From the NCBI RefSeq assembly GCF_000238395.3, contig NZ_CP011025.1, forward strand, positions 2,108,001 to 2,172,000: 64,000 bases of DNA, written 5' to 3'. This DNA is from Pseudoalteromonas arctica A 37-1-2 (GTDB lineage Bacteria > Pseudomonadota > Gammaproteobacteria > Enterobacterales > Alteromonadaceae). How positions within the stretch are numbered: position 1 is the first letter of the stretch; each line of letters starts with the position of its first letter. Positions 9,688 to 17,974 of the stretch are shown here, one piece after another. Made by a program: the position numbers and the translations under genes. A model generated the notes under the pieces. That model did not search any database, was not told the DNA's origin, and worked only from the letters and a program-made list of their open reading frames with translations.

Positions 9688-9699
9688 ATTGTTAACAAT
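9688..9699. promoter_or_regulatory. ATTGTTAACAAT operator, PhyH gene
   Basis: Exact 12-bp palindrome 32 bases before the PhyH start codon, in the divergent gap with the IclR gene. Its position so close to the start suits a repressor site overlapping the promoter or 5' leader. Confidence 0.7.
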
Positions 9700-9731
9700 A
9701 TACAACTGTAAGAGAAAATGGAAATATATTT

Positions 9732-10505
9732 ATGTCACACACTTATTTAACACCACAACAAATAGCTGATTTTCATCGTGATGGTTATATTATTGTCAAA
9801 AATTACTACAGCGCTGATGAAATTGAGCTATTACAACAAACTGCTTTTAATGACGATACACTCTATGAGCGAGCATGGGACAAAAAAGACGCCGACGGCG
9901 CTGTAAGTAAAGTCTGTTTATGGCAAAAAACAGGCGACGATTTATACAGTATGTTTTCTCGCGGTCGTCGCTTAATTGAAGTATGCGAAACACTTATTGG
10001 CGAAGAGGTGTACCACACCAGCACTAAAATTATGATGAAAGAACCATTTGTAGGTGGTGCCTGGGAATGGCACCAAGATTTTGGCTACTGGCATCGTGAT
10101 AACTACATGCTTTATCCAAAATCAATTAGCTGTATGGTCGCCATTAATAAAGCGACGCAAGAAAATGGTTGCTTGCAAGTACTTAAAGGCTCACATCATT
10201 TGGGACGATTGGATCACAGTAAAACGGGTGACCAAAAAGGCGCCTGTTTAGAGTTTGTAGAAGAAGCAATGAAGTACCATGAACTTATCAATGTAGAACT
10301 TGAACCAGGTGATGTACTGTTTTTCCACTGTAATTTACTGCATAAATCAAATCAAAACCGTGCTGCAGAACCTCGTTGGTCAATGATCAGTGCTTACAAT
10401 GCGATTAGCAACCAACCATTTAAAGAAAACGAAGCTGTTTATTATCCATTAAATCGCGTTAACGATGATGCTATTTTAAATTTTAAAACAAAAGAACGCA
10501 CTTAA
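9732..10505 (+). CDS. PhyH family Fe(II)/2-oxoglutarate dioxygenase
   Basis: A 257-residue protein of the phytanoyl-CoA dioxygenase (PhyH) family. The metal ligands are visible as His114-x-Asp116 in WHQDFGYW and distal His204 in NLLHKS, with Arg215 in EPRWSM as the likely 2-oxoglutarate anchor. Such enzymes hydroxylate a C-H bond in a small molecule. No signal peptide, so it is cytoplasmic. It is followed after 77 bases by a propeller protein of the peptidyl-hydroxyglycine lyase (PAL) type. A hydroxylase next to a PAL-like protein suggests two-step oxidative cleavage (hydroxylation, then release of an aldehyde or acid). The substrate is unknown; its site in the galactan locus points to an algal sugar or co-occurring metabolite. 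Confidence 0.88.
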   Translation: MSHTYLTPQQIADFHRDGYIIVKNYYSADEIELLQQTAFNDDTLYERAWDKKDADGAVSKVCLWQKTGDDLYSMFSRGRRLIEVCETLIGEEVYHTSTKIMMKEPFVGGAWEWHQDFGYWHRDNYMLYPKSISCMVAINKATQENGCLQVLKGSHHLGRLDHSKTGDQKGACLEFVEEAMKYHELINVELEPGDVLFFHCNLLHKSNQNRAAEPRWSMISAYNAISNQPFKENEAVYYPLNRVNDDAILNFKTKERT

Positions 10506-10521
10506 AGTAACCTTCTAGCCT

Positions 10522-10566
10522 AAACCAGCTTATGCATTATAGCCCAATGCATAAGCTGGTTTTTTT
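10522..10566 (+). terminator. Long terminator-like hairpin after PhyH gene
   Basis: A 17-bp perfect stem (AAACCAGCTTATGCATT and its complement) with a 7-base loop followed by a run of T. It lies between the PhyH and NHL genes and so would limit readthrough into the second gene. Confidence 0.85.
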
Positions 10567-10582
10567 ATATGGAAAATTCTGT

Positions 10583-11686
10583 ATGTTAACCTCAGAGCAA
10601 AAACACCTTATACCTCACGCTACTCCTAAAAATGACGAAGACCCGCACGGGAAAATAATTGGCCAAGGTCAATTTAAATACAAAATAGACGCCCACTGGG
10701 GGAAGTTAAACCCCAATAAATACCCTATAGAAAATTGTCATGCGATGGTGATGGACTCACAAGGGAGAATATTTATGATCACCGATAACACGACTAATAA
10801 TATTTTAGTGTATAGCCAAAACGGTGAATTACTTGACGCTTTTGGAAGCTCTTTTCCTGGTGGACACGCTATAAAAATTGTAAAAGAAGGCGAGCAAGAA
10901 TTTTTATACGTTGTAGATAGTGGCTGGATTGTTAATCGCCACTGGGATGGTCACAGCACAGAGCAATGGGATAGCCCTACTAACAATGTCATTCCACAGG
11001 CTGGCTTTATTTCCAAAATGACCTTAGATGGCAAACTGATTTACAGTATTGGCCATCCACAAACGTGCGGTGCTTATAAACCCGAGCAACCTTTTCGCCC
11101 TACTGATATTGCCATTGCCCCCAATGGGGACTTATATGTAACCGATGGTTATGGCAGCGACTTTTTACTGCATTATGATAAACAAGGCCGCTATATAAAC
11201 CATTGGGGCGGTCACCATAATGATGACGAAAATTACAATTTACACAACACCCACGGTATTGAAGTAGACTTACGCGATCAATCAAATCCCACATTAATAG
11301 TAAGCTCTCGTTTTGAGCAATGTTTAAAAGTATTTTCGTTTGATGGTAAGTACCTTGATAGAATTAGCGCTAATGGGGCATATATTGGCGGTCCCGTGTT
11401 CAAAGGCGAACTATTTTATGCACCTGTTTGCTGGTCGCATATTGACAATAAAAATGCTGACGACTCTGGCTTTATTAGTATATTTGATAAAAATAACACG
11501 CTCATAGCTAATTTAGGAGCACCGCAACCCCAGTACAAAAATGGTGAACTACAGCCGATGCAAAGTAACGGGGACATTTTTAATCACGTGCATTGTATTT
11601 GCGTAGATCAAGACGACAACTTATATGTAGGCCAGTGGAACTCCTCTAAAACATACCCAATTAAATTAATAAAACAACCATGCTAA
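10583..11686 (+). CDS. NHL-repeat beta-propeller, PAL-like
   Basis: A 367-residue six-bladed NHL propeller resembling the lyase domain of peptidyl-alpha-hydroxyglycine lyase (PAL). Blades begin with histidines in GGHAIKI, NTHGIEV and HVHCICVD, which match the pattern of the three zinc-ligand histidines of PAL, and blade motifs such as APNGDLYVTDG and DDNLYVGQW are clear. No signal peptide. I chose the ATG at 10583 (GGAAAA eight bases upstream) because a longer in-frame start at 10532 would lie inside the terminator hairpin. Probably acts with the PhyH enzyme encoded just upstream. PAL splits alpha-hydroxyamides; here a hemiacetal-like intermediate made by the dioxygenase is a possible substrate, which is inference. 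Confidence 0.75.
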   Translation: MLTSEQKHLIPHATPKNDEDPHGKIIGQGQFKYKIDAHWGKLNPNKYPIENCHAMVMDSQGRIFMITDNTTNNILVYSQNGELLDAFGSSFPGGHAIKIVKEGEQEFLYVVDSGWIVNRHWDGHSTEQWDSPTNNVIPQAGFISKMTLDGKLIYSIGHPQTCGAYKPEQPFRPTDIAIAPNGDLYVTDGYGSDFLLHYDKQGRYINHWGGHHNDDENYNLHNTHGIEVDLRDQSNPTLIVSSRFEQCLKVFSFDGKYLDRISANGAYIGGPVFKGELFYAPVCWSHIDNKNADDSGFISIFDKNNTLIANLGAPQPQYKNGELQPMQSNGDIFNHVHCICVDQDDNLYVGQWNSSKTYPIKLIKQPC

Positions 11687-11854
11687 GTTTAACGCTCTGA
11701 GAATAGTGTTTATTTTTAATAATGAGTACCTTGTACTCATTATAAAGCATAAAACTCACAGGCTTAACAGCAAAAATACACCTAAAGCCATTCCTCGCAT
11801 ATTTAGTATTAGTTTATTTGTATTGTGTTAGGCAGTTGTAGCGATACAAATAAA

Positions 11855-11891
11855 AAACTGCGAAGCTATCATATAGATAAACCCGCAGTTT
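11855..11891 (-). terminator. Terminator of the CBM-bearing GH86 gene
   Basis: On the minus strand AAACTGCG pairs with CGCAGTTT across a 21-base loop and is followed by a T run, 30 bases after the GH86 stop codon. Confidence 0.6.
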
Positions 11892-11920
11892 GTTTATTAC
11901 TAAACCTTTATTACACGTTT

Positions 11921-14386
11921 TTAGCGAGTAATACGTTTACTCATTTTAAAGTTTTGTAATGTTAGTGAACTAACTGCACCACCGCTGTCAGGGAATGTAA
12001 CTTCAATATTGTTAGTTTTTTTAATGTTATTATATGGCACTGGAATTTCAATAACACCAAAGAAACGCTCACGTCCAAGGCCACCATTTTTTTGATCATA
12101 TCCTCTAAAATCAGTAGGAATAGCGACTCTATTACCATTAACAGTCACAACTGGCGTTAACGACTTTCCATGAGGGCGGCCAACACCTAAGCGCAATGTA
12201 GCCTCGCCATTAGCCCCTTTATCTACATTGTTAATAGTAAAGAACTGGGTCGCGTTGGCTGCAATATTTTTAACTACTGCACTTGCGTAATGCTTAGACT
12301 CTTGATTGATATTGTTAATAGCAACATTATTTTGGTGACTCACTTTAATTATCATGGTTGATTCAGAGCCCAATATAACAGAGCTTGGGAGTGTTGTTCT
12401 GTTGCTGTTATCCAATATTGGTTTTCCTTGAGCATTAGGATATAAGTGCTTAATATTTACACTCGTTACGGCGTTAGAACCCTTACCTAAAACACTTAAA
12501 TCGATATCAGTCGGTGAAAATTCAAGGCTGTTTAATATCAAATAAACATCTTTGCCATCAACATACGCGTCAGCTTGAATATCCATATCGCTTGCCCAGC
12601 TATCAATTCGCGTCCCTTTTATGTCAGACCATAACTGGTAAAACTTAACCATTTCTGTGTAAACCCATTGCTCGCCGGTTTCGCCTTCACCTTCTTTAGC
12701 TTGACGCAGTAAACGCCAGTAGTAGGGAATAGTGTCGCTAATACGGCCCCATTCTGCTTTTAATGGAATAAACGGAATGGCTTTATCAATACGGTTTGGC
12801 CTTTCCATAAAGCTCATAAGCATAGAGCTCATTGCCTTTAGACATAACCAGTCACGTTGCGGAGTCCATTTAGTACCAAATGAGCCTTGTAATTGAGAGC
12901 CATATTCGGAAATAACTAACGGTTTAATACTACCCCACTTATAAGCCATATATTGCTCAACCATATCAAGGGTCGCTTCCATATTGCTGCCTTTTCTGTA
13001 CTGTATTTGATGCTGACCACCAGGACCACCTGGGAAATTTGGAAAGTCATATAAGTGCATCGAAATAAAGTCCATTTTATTTCCTGCAATATCTAAAAAT
13101 GCCTTGTCGCGTTGCTTCCAGTTATCGAAAAATTGTGACCCTTTTTCATAATCAGGAAACGCCACCGTAAACCCCCCTACTTTTACATCATTCAGTGAAG
13201 GGTTAGCATTAATTACATCAGCAACTGAGTTATGCAATCTAAAAATGTCATAGAGGCTCTCTTTGTCATAGCCGTTATGCGGAAAGTCGTGCAGTTCAAA
13301 TAGTGGCTCGTTCATTACCTCAACATATGTTGGGCGCTTTTGACCAAGGCTGTCTGATGTGCCTGCTTTAAAGTACTTTTGTAAAAACTGCGCCATGTAG
13401 TCGCCCAGGGCTGTACCTAGTGGTTCACCTGCTGTATCTGTTTGCGAGAAAGACCAATTTTGATTCCCAATTTTAGTACCATCAGGGTAATAAGGGTGTT
13501 GCTGTGCAGCGACAATTAAATCGCTGTTACGCCCTTCATGCTTTCGCATTGTTTTAGCTTGAGCTGTTGTAATATTGGTGTAATTCCATTTAACTCCGCC
13601 ACCATTTGTTGTTGCGGTTGCCGCGCTTGCATAACCTGGTTTTGCTGAATCTTCTGGTAATTGTGTTAGTTGATATTTCATGTTACCCGTATCACGGCCA
13701 AAGTACACATCGTAATCTTCTAAAAAATGCGTCATTAAATCAGGATCTGCATTAGGCGCATTTAAGCTTTGAGCATTATTTCCAAACCAGTCACTTTCAG
13801 TATTTGATGAATGTAACGTAATAAATTTACGACGGTCGAAGCTATCAAACTGTCCTACGGCATGTTTTGTATCAATATTAAATTGTACCTTAACTTTATC
13901 GTTACTAACGCTTGCACCGCTGCTTGCTTGTTGCTCAACAACAAATTTATTTTGATTTGCACCACACTGCGATCTAACAACTAAGTTACTACCATTTGAT
14001 ATGTTAGTTGGTTGAACACATTTACCTCCCGATACATGCTTAATGGCGTTTGCGGATGTTTTAGTAAATTTAACTCGATTATCAAAATCGCAACCCGACC
14101 ACAATACAAGTTGCTGTCCATCCGCCGGATTTACTAACCCGCCAGGATGAATGCATAAACCTGACTTATCGTGTTTTATACTCCCACCAGATGTCCAACT
14201 AAACCTAGCTGCGTCGCCACTACAATTATTATTTAATATTACTTGAGTACCATTTACTGCATTGCCTGCGGTTCTAAAACACATTTGCGACGACGTTTGT
14301 TTAATAACTGTGCCAGCGTGTGCATTAAAAACGCTTGAAAGTAGTAGCGCGGACGAAACCGCACAATACAATGAGCTTTTTTTCAT
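11921..14386 (-). CDS. GH86 beta-agarase/porphyranase with ricin-like domain
   Basis: An 821-residue secreted glycoside hydrolase. Signal peptide (ends NAHA, residue 24). Residues about 25-150 form a ricin B-like trefoil: three repeats with Cys pairs (C36/C55, C78/C99, C123/C141), likely a carbohydrate-binding module. The catalytic GH86 (beta/alpha)8 domain has the acid/base Glu360 in VMNEPLFEL and the nucleophile Glu494 in VISEYGSQ. Two C-terminal beta-sandwich domains follow, shared with the second GH86 protein at 17975-19897. GH86 enzymes cut agarose or porphyran internally; sequence alone does not decide which. The presence of P450 demethylase genes nearby favours porphyran or methylated agar. 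A one-mismatch copy of the locus operator lies about 67 bases upstream. Confidence 0.9.
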   Translation of the reverse strand: MKKSSLYCAVSSALLLSSVFNAHAGTVIKQTSSQMCFRTAGNAVNGTQVILNNNCSGDAARFSWTSGGSIKHDKSGLCIHPGGLVNPADGQQLVLWSGCDFDNRVKFTKTSANAIKHVSGGKCVQPTNISNGSNLVVRSQCGANQNKFVVEQQASSGASVSNDKVKVQFNIDTKHAVGQFDSFDRRKFITLHSSNTESDWFGNNAQSLNAPNADPDLMTHFLEDYDVYFGRDTGNMKYQLTQLPEDSAKPGYASAATATTNGGGVKWNYTNITTAQAKTMRKHEGRNSDLIVAAQQHPYYPDGTKIGNQNWSFSQTDTAGEPLGTALGDYMAQFLQKYFKAGTSDSLGQKRPTYVEVMNEPLFELHDFPHNGYDKESLYDIFRLHNSVADVINANPSLNDVKVGGFTVAFPDYEKGSQFFDNWKQRDKAFLDIAGNKMDFISMHLYDFPNFPGGPGGQHQIQYRKGSNMEATLDMVEQYMAYKWGSIKPLVISEYGSQLQGSFGTKWTPQRDWLCLKAMSSMLMSFMERPNRIDKAIPFIPLKAEWGRISDTIPYYWRLLRQAKEGEGETGEQWVYTEMVKFYQLWSDIKGTRIDSWASDMDIQADAYVDGKDVYLILNSLEFSPTDIDLSVLGKGSNAVTSVNIKHLYPNAQGKPILDNSNRTTLPSSVILGSESTMIIKVSHQNNVAINNINQESKHYASAVVKNIAANATQFFTINNVDKGANGEATLRLGVGRPHGKSLTPVVTVNGNRVAIPTDFRGYDQKNGGLGRERFFGVIEIPVPYNNIKKTNNIEVTFPDSGGAVSSLTLQNFKMSKRITR

Positions 14387-14853
14387 TTTTGTTACCTATC
14401 TTGGTGTGAAAATTAATCCTTTGTGTAAAGGCATTGAGTACACAACCAATATAATGTTAACAATTAACCATTTACAACATAAAATTAACTCTTTATTTAA
14501 ATTCCACACTTTAGTATCAATATCCGGCACGTTTATTTAAAGCTTAAATGAACAGCCTGAACACACCATTTACAGTTAAAACAATATCAACTTGTAATAC
14601 TTGCGACAAAAAAAACCATAACTATCTGTTATAAAATGTATTTAATTTGTCAGTATTCAGAAAGTATATTTTTTGAAATATATTTTTAACTACAGATCAG
14701 AATAGTTATTTTAGAGGTTGTAGAGTTAACAGCTATTATATTTTACCCTTAAGTATTTAAGGGATTTGTAGGCTTCAATGAATGTAATTATCAAAAAGGC
14801 AGGTCTAATTAGTTAATAAAGCAGTATTATCAAACACATTAACGAGTTTACTT
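14387..14853. other. Divergent intergenic region, GH86 / hydrolase
   Basis: 467 bases without a convincing gene between divergent units. It holds the GH86 operator (14453-14464) and an AT-rich promoter zone. A perfect 7-bp inverted repeat CCCTTAA/TTAAGGG with a GTAT spacer at 14746-14763 lies about 90 bases before the hydrolase start and could be a regulator site for that gene. Confidence 0.5.
14453..14464. promoter_or_regulatory. Locus operator, one mismatch, upstream of GH86
   Basis: AATGTTAACAAT, one base from the exact palindrome, with the TGTTAACA core intact, 67 bases before the start of the CBM-bearing GH86 gene. Confidence 0.65.
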
Positions 14854-15849
14854 ATGCCCTATAATTTACAAAAACTAATCATAATAAAACTAGCTCACTT
14901 ACTTTCACTTCTCGTCTTTTCATTAGTTATCTTATACTTGGTTAGCGCAAAAGTGCATGCCGTTGATGCTGTATGGCCGTCAAAAACGACATACAAATAT
15001 GCAAACGTAAACGGTAAAAAAATATTTTACCGAGAAGCTGGCACGCAACATAAGCAAACCATTGTACTTTTACATGGATATCCGTCCTCTTCACACAGCT
15101 ACCGAGAATTGATCCCGCTTTTATCAGGTCGTTATCATGTAATTGCACCCGATTATTTAGGCTCAGGATACAGCGAACGCCCAAACCCAGAAACTCAAAA
15201 ATATACTTTTGAATTACTAGCTCAATACGTTGAAGGGTTACTCACAACGCTTAAAGTAAAGCGCTACAGCCTATATATACAAGACTTTGGAGCACCTGTA
15301 GGCTTTAGAATGTTGTTAAATAATCCTAATAAACTTGATGCACTTATTGTACAAAATGGTAATGCGTATTTAGAGGGGCTAACCCTACTGAGGCAAGCAT
15401 TTTTTAAAGCCGCGAATGAAGATAGTTCGAAAGCTCAGCAAGATAAAATTTATTCGTTCACGTCTGAACAAGCCATTATTAATAAGCAGTATTTACGAGA
15501 CGTACAAAGTAACCCAGAAGTGATGAGCCCAGATAGCTGGACGCACGATCTTCACTTTTTACAAACCAAAGCCGATAGAGTAATTCAAGTACAATTGCTA
15601 CAAGATTACTACAACAACCTTCTCGACTATCCAAAGTGGCAAGCTTATTTACGCAAGTACCAACCACCAACGTTAATTGTATGGGGTAAAAACGACCCAG
15701 CATTCATAGCCGAAGGCGCTAAAGCATACTTAAAAGATGTACCGAACGCTGAACTCTATTTACTCGATTCAGGGCACTTTAGCGTTGAAGAAAAACCAGT
15801 AGAAATTGCAAAGTACATTATCGACTTTATGAATAAGCTAGCTCAATAG
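14854..15849 (+). CDS. Exported alpha/beta hydrolase with Asp nucleophile
   Basis: A 331-residue alpha/beta-hydrolase. The N-terminus has a long hydrophobic stretch ending SAKVHA (about residue 36), either a signal peptide or a membrane anchor. The oxyanion segment is HGYPSSS (74-80). The nucleophile elbow is IQDFGAP with Asp144 instead of Ser, the acid is near WGKNDPAF, and His308 is in SGHFSVEE. An Asp nucleophile is seen in haloalkane and fluoroacetate dehalogenases and in epoxide hydrolases, so this is not a plain esterase. The closest look is to the dehalogenase/epoxide hydrolase branch (DhlA/DmmA-like). It is a single gene flanked by the GH86 promoter region and a terminator; a role in galactan use is not shown. 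Confidence 0.75.
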   Translation: MPYNLQKLIIIKLAHLLSLLVFSLVILYLVSAKVHAVDAVWPSKTTYKYANVNGKKIFYREAGTQHKQTIVLLHGYPSSSHSYRELIPLLSGRYHVIAPDYLGSGYSERPNPETQKYTFELLAQYVEGLLTTLKVKRYSLYIQDFGAPVGFRMLLNNPNKLDALIVQNGNAYLEGLTLLRQAFFKAANEDSSKAQQDKIYSFTSEQAIINKQYLRDVQSNPEVMSPDSWTHDLHFLQTKADRVIQVQLLQDYYNNLLDYPKWQAYLRKYQPPTLIVWGKNDPAFIAEGAKAYLKDVPNAELYLLDSGHFSVEEKPVEIAKYIIDFMNKLAQ

Positions 15850-15892
15850 TAAGCCTTTTATTTTGGTTTAGTATTTATAGCGAACATAAAAA

Positions 15893-15921
15893 AACGCTGA
15901 GGGTATAAACCATCAGCGCTT
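15893..15921 (+). terminator. Terminator after alpha/beta hydrolase
   Basis: Stem CGCTGA/TCAGCG with flanking A and T runs, 45 bases after the hydrolase stop; may work in both directions for the convergent TPR-like gene. Confidence 0.55.
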
Positions 15922-15985
15922 TATTAAGCTCAAGCTAAATCCACAAAAATCACATTTAATATGGATAAGTTATACTTTTATGTAT

Positions 15986-16417
15986 TTAACCTTCTTCTTC
16001 AATAAGCGACTCTAGTAGGTCGTGTATTTCAGCTTTAAGCTCTTTGTCTTCAATTTTATTGGCGCTGACTTTAGCATTTTGAAGGTTTTTAATAGCTTCA
16101 TCTTTTTGGCCAAGCTCAAGCTGTAATGTAGCCATTGAAAAAGAAACCGACGACATGTGATCTTTGTTATTAATCGCAATCGACTTTTCTAATGCTTTTT
16201 CGTAAGTAGTAATTGCCTCTTCTAACTCTTCGGTAAAATCAGCTAAAGTTTCCCATTGTACAGGGTGATCTTTTGGGGTGTTTTCGTTTTCAATACAAAT
16301 AGCTTTTAATTGAGCAAATAACGACTCAAACTTTTCACGGTTATTTTTGTTAGCCGCCGCCATTAAATCTTCTGCTAGATCATGTACCGCTTTATATACT
16401 TTTGTATTCATCATCAC
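15986..16417 (-). CDS. Small TPR-like conserved hypothetical protein
   Basis: A 143-residue acidic, all-helical protein with no signal peptide. Two stretches (about residues 60-90 and 95-130) have the small/large residue spacing of tetratricopeptide repeats, for example AITTYEKALEKSIAI and GQKDEAIKNLQNAKVSA. It ends in a run of Glu. I do not recognise a named family; TPR folds generally mediate protein contacts. Three Met codons open the frame (MMMN); the first with AAAGGATAACC upstream is used here. It stands alone between terminators and does not obviously belong to the galactan pathway. Confidence 0.7.
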   Translation of the reverse strand: MMMNTKVYKAVHDLAEDLMAAANKNNREKFESLFAQLKAICIENENTPKDHPVQWETLADFTEELEEAITTYEKALEKSIAINNKDHMSSVSFSMATLQLELGQKDEAIKNLQNAKVSANKIEDKELKAEIHDLLESLIEEEG

Positions 16418-17077
16418 TGGTTATCCTTTAATGCAGCTAAACTCATTTACTCACTCAATTTAGCTAAAATGTATCATTACAGTCATTATAAAACGTATTT
16501 AAACAACTGATTTATTTAATTTGGTGTATAGCGTAATAATACATTAATAATGAACATCGCGTAGGCGTTAAACACTCTGAGATTAAACTTTATCGCAATT
16601 ACTCTTGGTAAACTTACACGCTGAATAAACTTGCAACCCAATCCAACGTAAAAATGGTCGTAAAGACTTTAAGTGCAATGACAACTAAAAATAATAGGAT
16701 GATTGCCACTTTAGCTTTGCTACTTTTAAGATTGTTCCAATACAATAGCTTTGCATTAAATTCTGTTTTTAACTTAGTGACAGCCTCCTTCATAATAACG
16801 CCCTGCTTAGGTATCTGCGCTCAGCAACATTTAACAATCACACAGTTGCTCAAGCGGGGTTTGTAATATTTTTCGCTACCTTTAGAGTAAACCATTAAAT
16901 AAAGCCTGTACTATATAAAATGTAACAAAGGGTTTTAACTTAAGTTATTGTATCTAACTATTGTTTACACACCCAAAAATTAAAGGATGGGTAAATTCAG
17001 TAGAGCGTTAATAATAAATTTGGTGCTACACTAATAACTAACTTAAACTCGTTAACAGCCAACCAAATTAGCAAATT
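16418..17077. other. Long intergenic stretch, no supported gene
   Basis: 660 AT-rich bases between a minus-strand TPR-like gene and the plus-strand YkgJ-like gene. A 70-codon plus-strand frame at 16654-16866 lacks a ribosome site and any family resemblance. I see no RNA gene or clear repeat. Confidence 0.4.
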
Positions 17078-17464
17078 ATGAAAGAATGCAACCAGTGTGG
17101 TAAATGCTGTATTAAATATGGCGGCGGCGATTTAAGCGCAACGAAAGAGGAAATAGATTTATGGGAGCTCTTTAACCCCGAAATTTATGAATACGTTAAA
17201 AACAACGAAATTTGGTTTGACCCTAAAACAGGCTTAAGACTTCAAGTGTGCCCATTTTTAGAAATTGCGCCTAAAAAAGATCCTCTCGCTAAAAATATGT
17301 ATACCTGCAGTATTTACCTCGACCGCCCAGAGGACTGTCGCCACTACCCAAGCCTCATTCCTGAAATGATCAGAGACGAATGCGAAATGATTGAACCTAT
17401 CGACATAAAAAATCAAACCAGGGCTCAACATAAACTAGATATACTTATGATTGATAGTCGGTAA
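17078..17464 (+). CDS. YkgJ family cysteine-cluster protein
   Basis: A 128-residue protein of the YkgJ/CxxCxxxxC zinc- or iron-chelating family. It has the N-terminal cluster CNQCGKCC, a second conserved CPFL, and a C-terminal TCSIY plus DCRHYPS, which together supply eight or so metal-ligand-type cysteines. The family is thought to bind a metal or iron-sulfur cluster; no reaction is settled. Cytoplasmic, no signal peptide. Its last 30 bases overlap the end of a convergent small membrane-protein gene. It stands alone upstream and has no evident link to galactan use. Confidence 0.85.
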   Translation: MKECNQCGKCCIKYGGGDLSATKEEIDLWELFNPEIYEYVKNNEIWFDPKTGLRLQVCPFLEIAPKKDPLAKNMYTCSIYLDRPEDCRHYPSLIPEMIRDECEMIEPIDIKNQTRAQHKLDILMIDSR

Positions 17465-17782
17465 CTCTCTTATAAACTGCAACAGGTTATTGGTTATTTT
17501 TTTATTTTTAAATAAGAGTAAAAGTGTATACCAACAACCTATAGCCACAACAATAGAGCCAAAGCAAATTACAAATAAGGGTATTATAGGCTCATTCCAT
17601 CCCATTGGAATAATTATAATAAATGGAGTTACGCTCGCTAAAAGAACCATAGGTAAATTAAAAACATTAAATTTTTTTAATAAAATTGATATTGGTACCC
17701 CATAAACAAGTAGTGCGGGATAAACATAAAATAAGCTTCCGCCAACCATTAAGGCATCTGTTTTCTTTTCGGCCAATAGCAC
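17435..17782 (-). CDS. Small membrane protein, unknown
   Basis: A 115-residue hydrophobic protein with three likely membrane segments (about residues 13-33, 42-62 and 66-91) and a basic C-terminal tail. No family recognised. The longest start is GTG at 17782 with no good ribosome site; an ATG at 17749 would give 104 residues. It overlaps the 3' end of the convergent YkgJ-like gene by 30 bases. Because the frame is clean, hydrophobic in blocks and of ordinary codon use, it is more likely real than not, but expression is unproven. Confidence 0.45.
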   Translation of the reverse strand: MLLAEKKTDALMVGGSLFYVYPALLVYGVPISILLKKFNVFNLPMVLLASVTPFIIIIPMGWNEPIIPLFVICFGSIVVAIGCWYTLLLLFKNKKITNNLLQFIRELPTINHKYI

Positions 17783-17913
17783 AAGTAAATATAATACACA
17801 TAAAGATCAATCACTAATGCATACGAATTATGCCATCTATTTTTAAAATTTAATAAGACTTCTGTGATAATTAAAGATTGTCTATGAATTTAAAAAGCGG
17901 ACGCATAACAACT

Positions 17914-17937
17914 AAGGCCACTAATAATTAGTGACCT
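17914..17937. terminator. Hairpin downstream of second GH86 gene
   Basis: Stem AAGGCCACTAAT/ATTAGTGACCTT with one mismatch, 38 bases after the GH86 stop. The T run is better on the plus strand (CTTTTTATAT); on the minus strand it is only moderately U-rich, so efficiency is uncertain. Confidence 0.5.
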
Positions 17938-17974
17938 TGCTTTTTATATCATAACAAATAGTTAGTTTTTTAAA

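Noticed and set aside
10532..10582. Longer N-terminus for the PAL-like protein
   Set aside because: These codons lie inside a strong terminator hairpin and lack a ribosome site; the ATG at 10583 has one.
16654..16866. 70-codon plus-strand frame in the 660-base gap
   Set aside because: No ribosome site, no family resemblance, composition like noncoding DNA.
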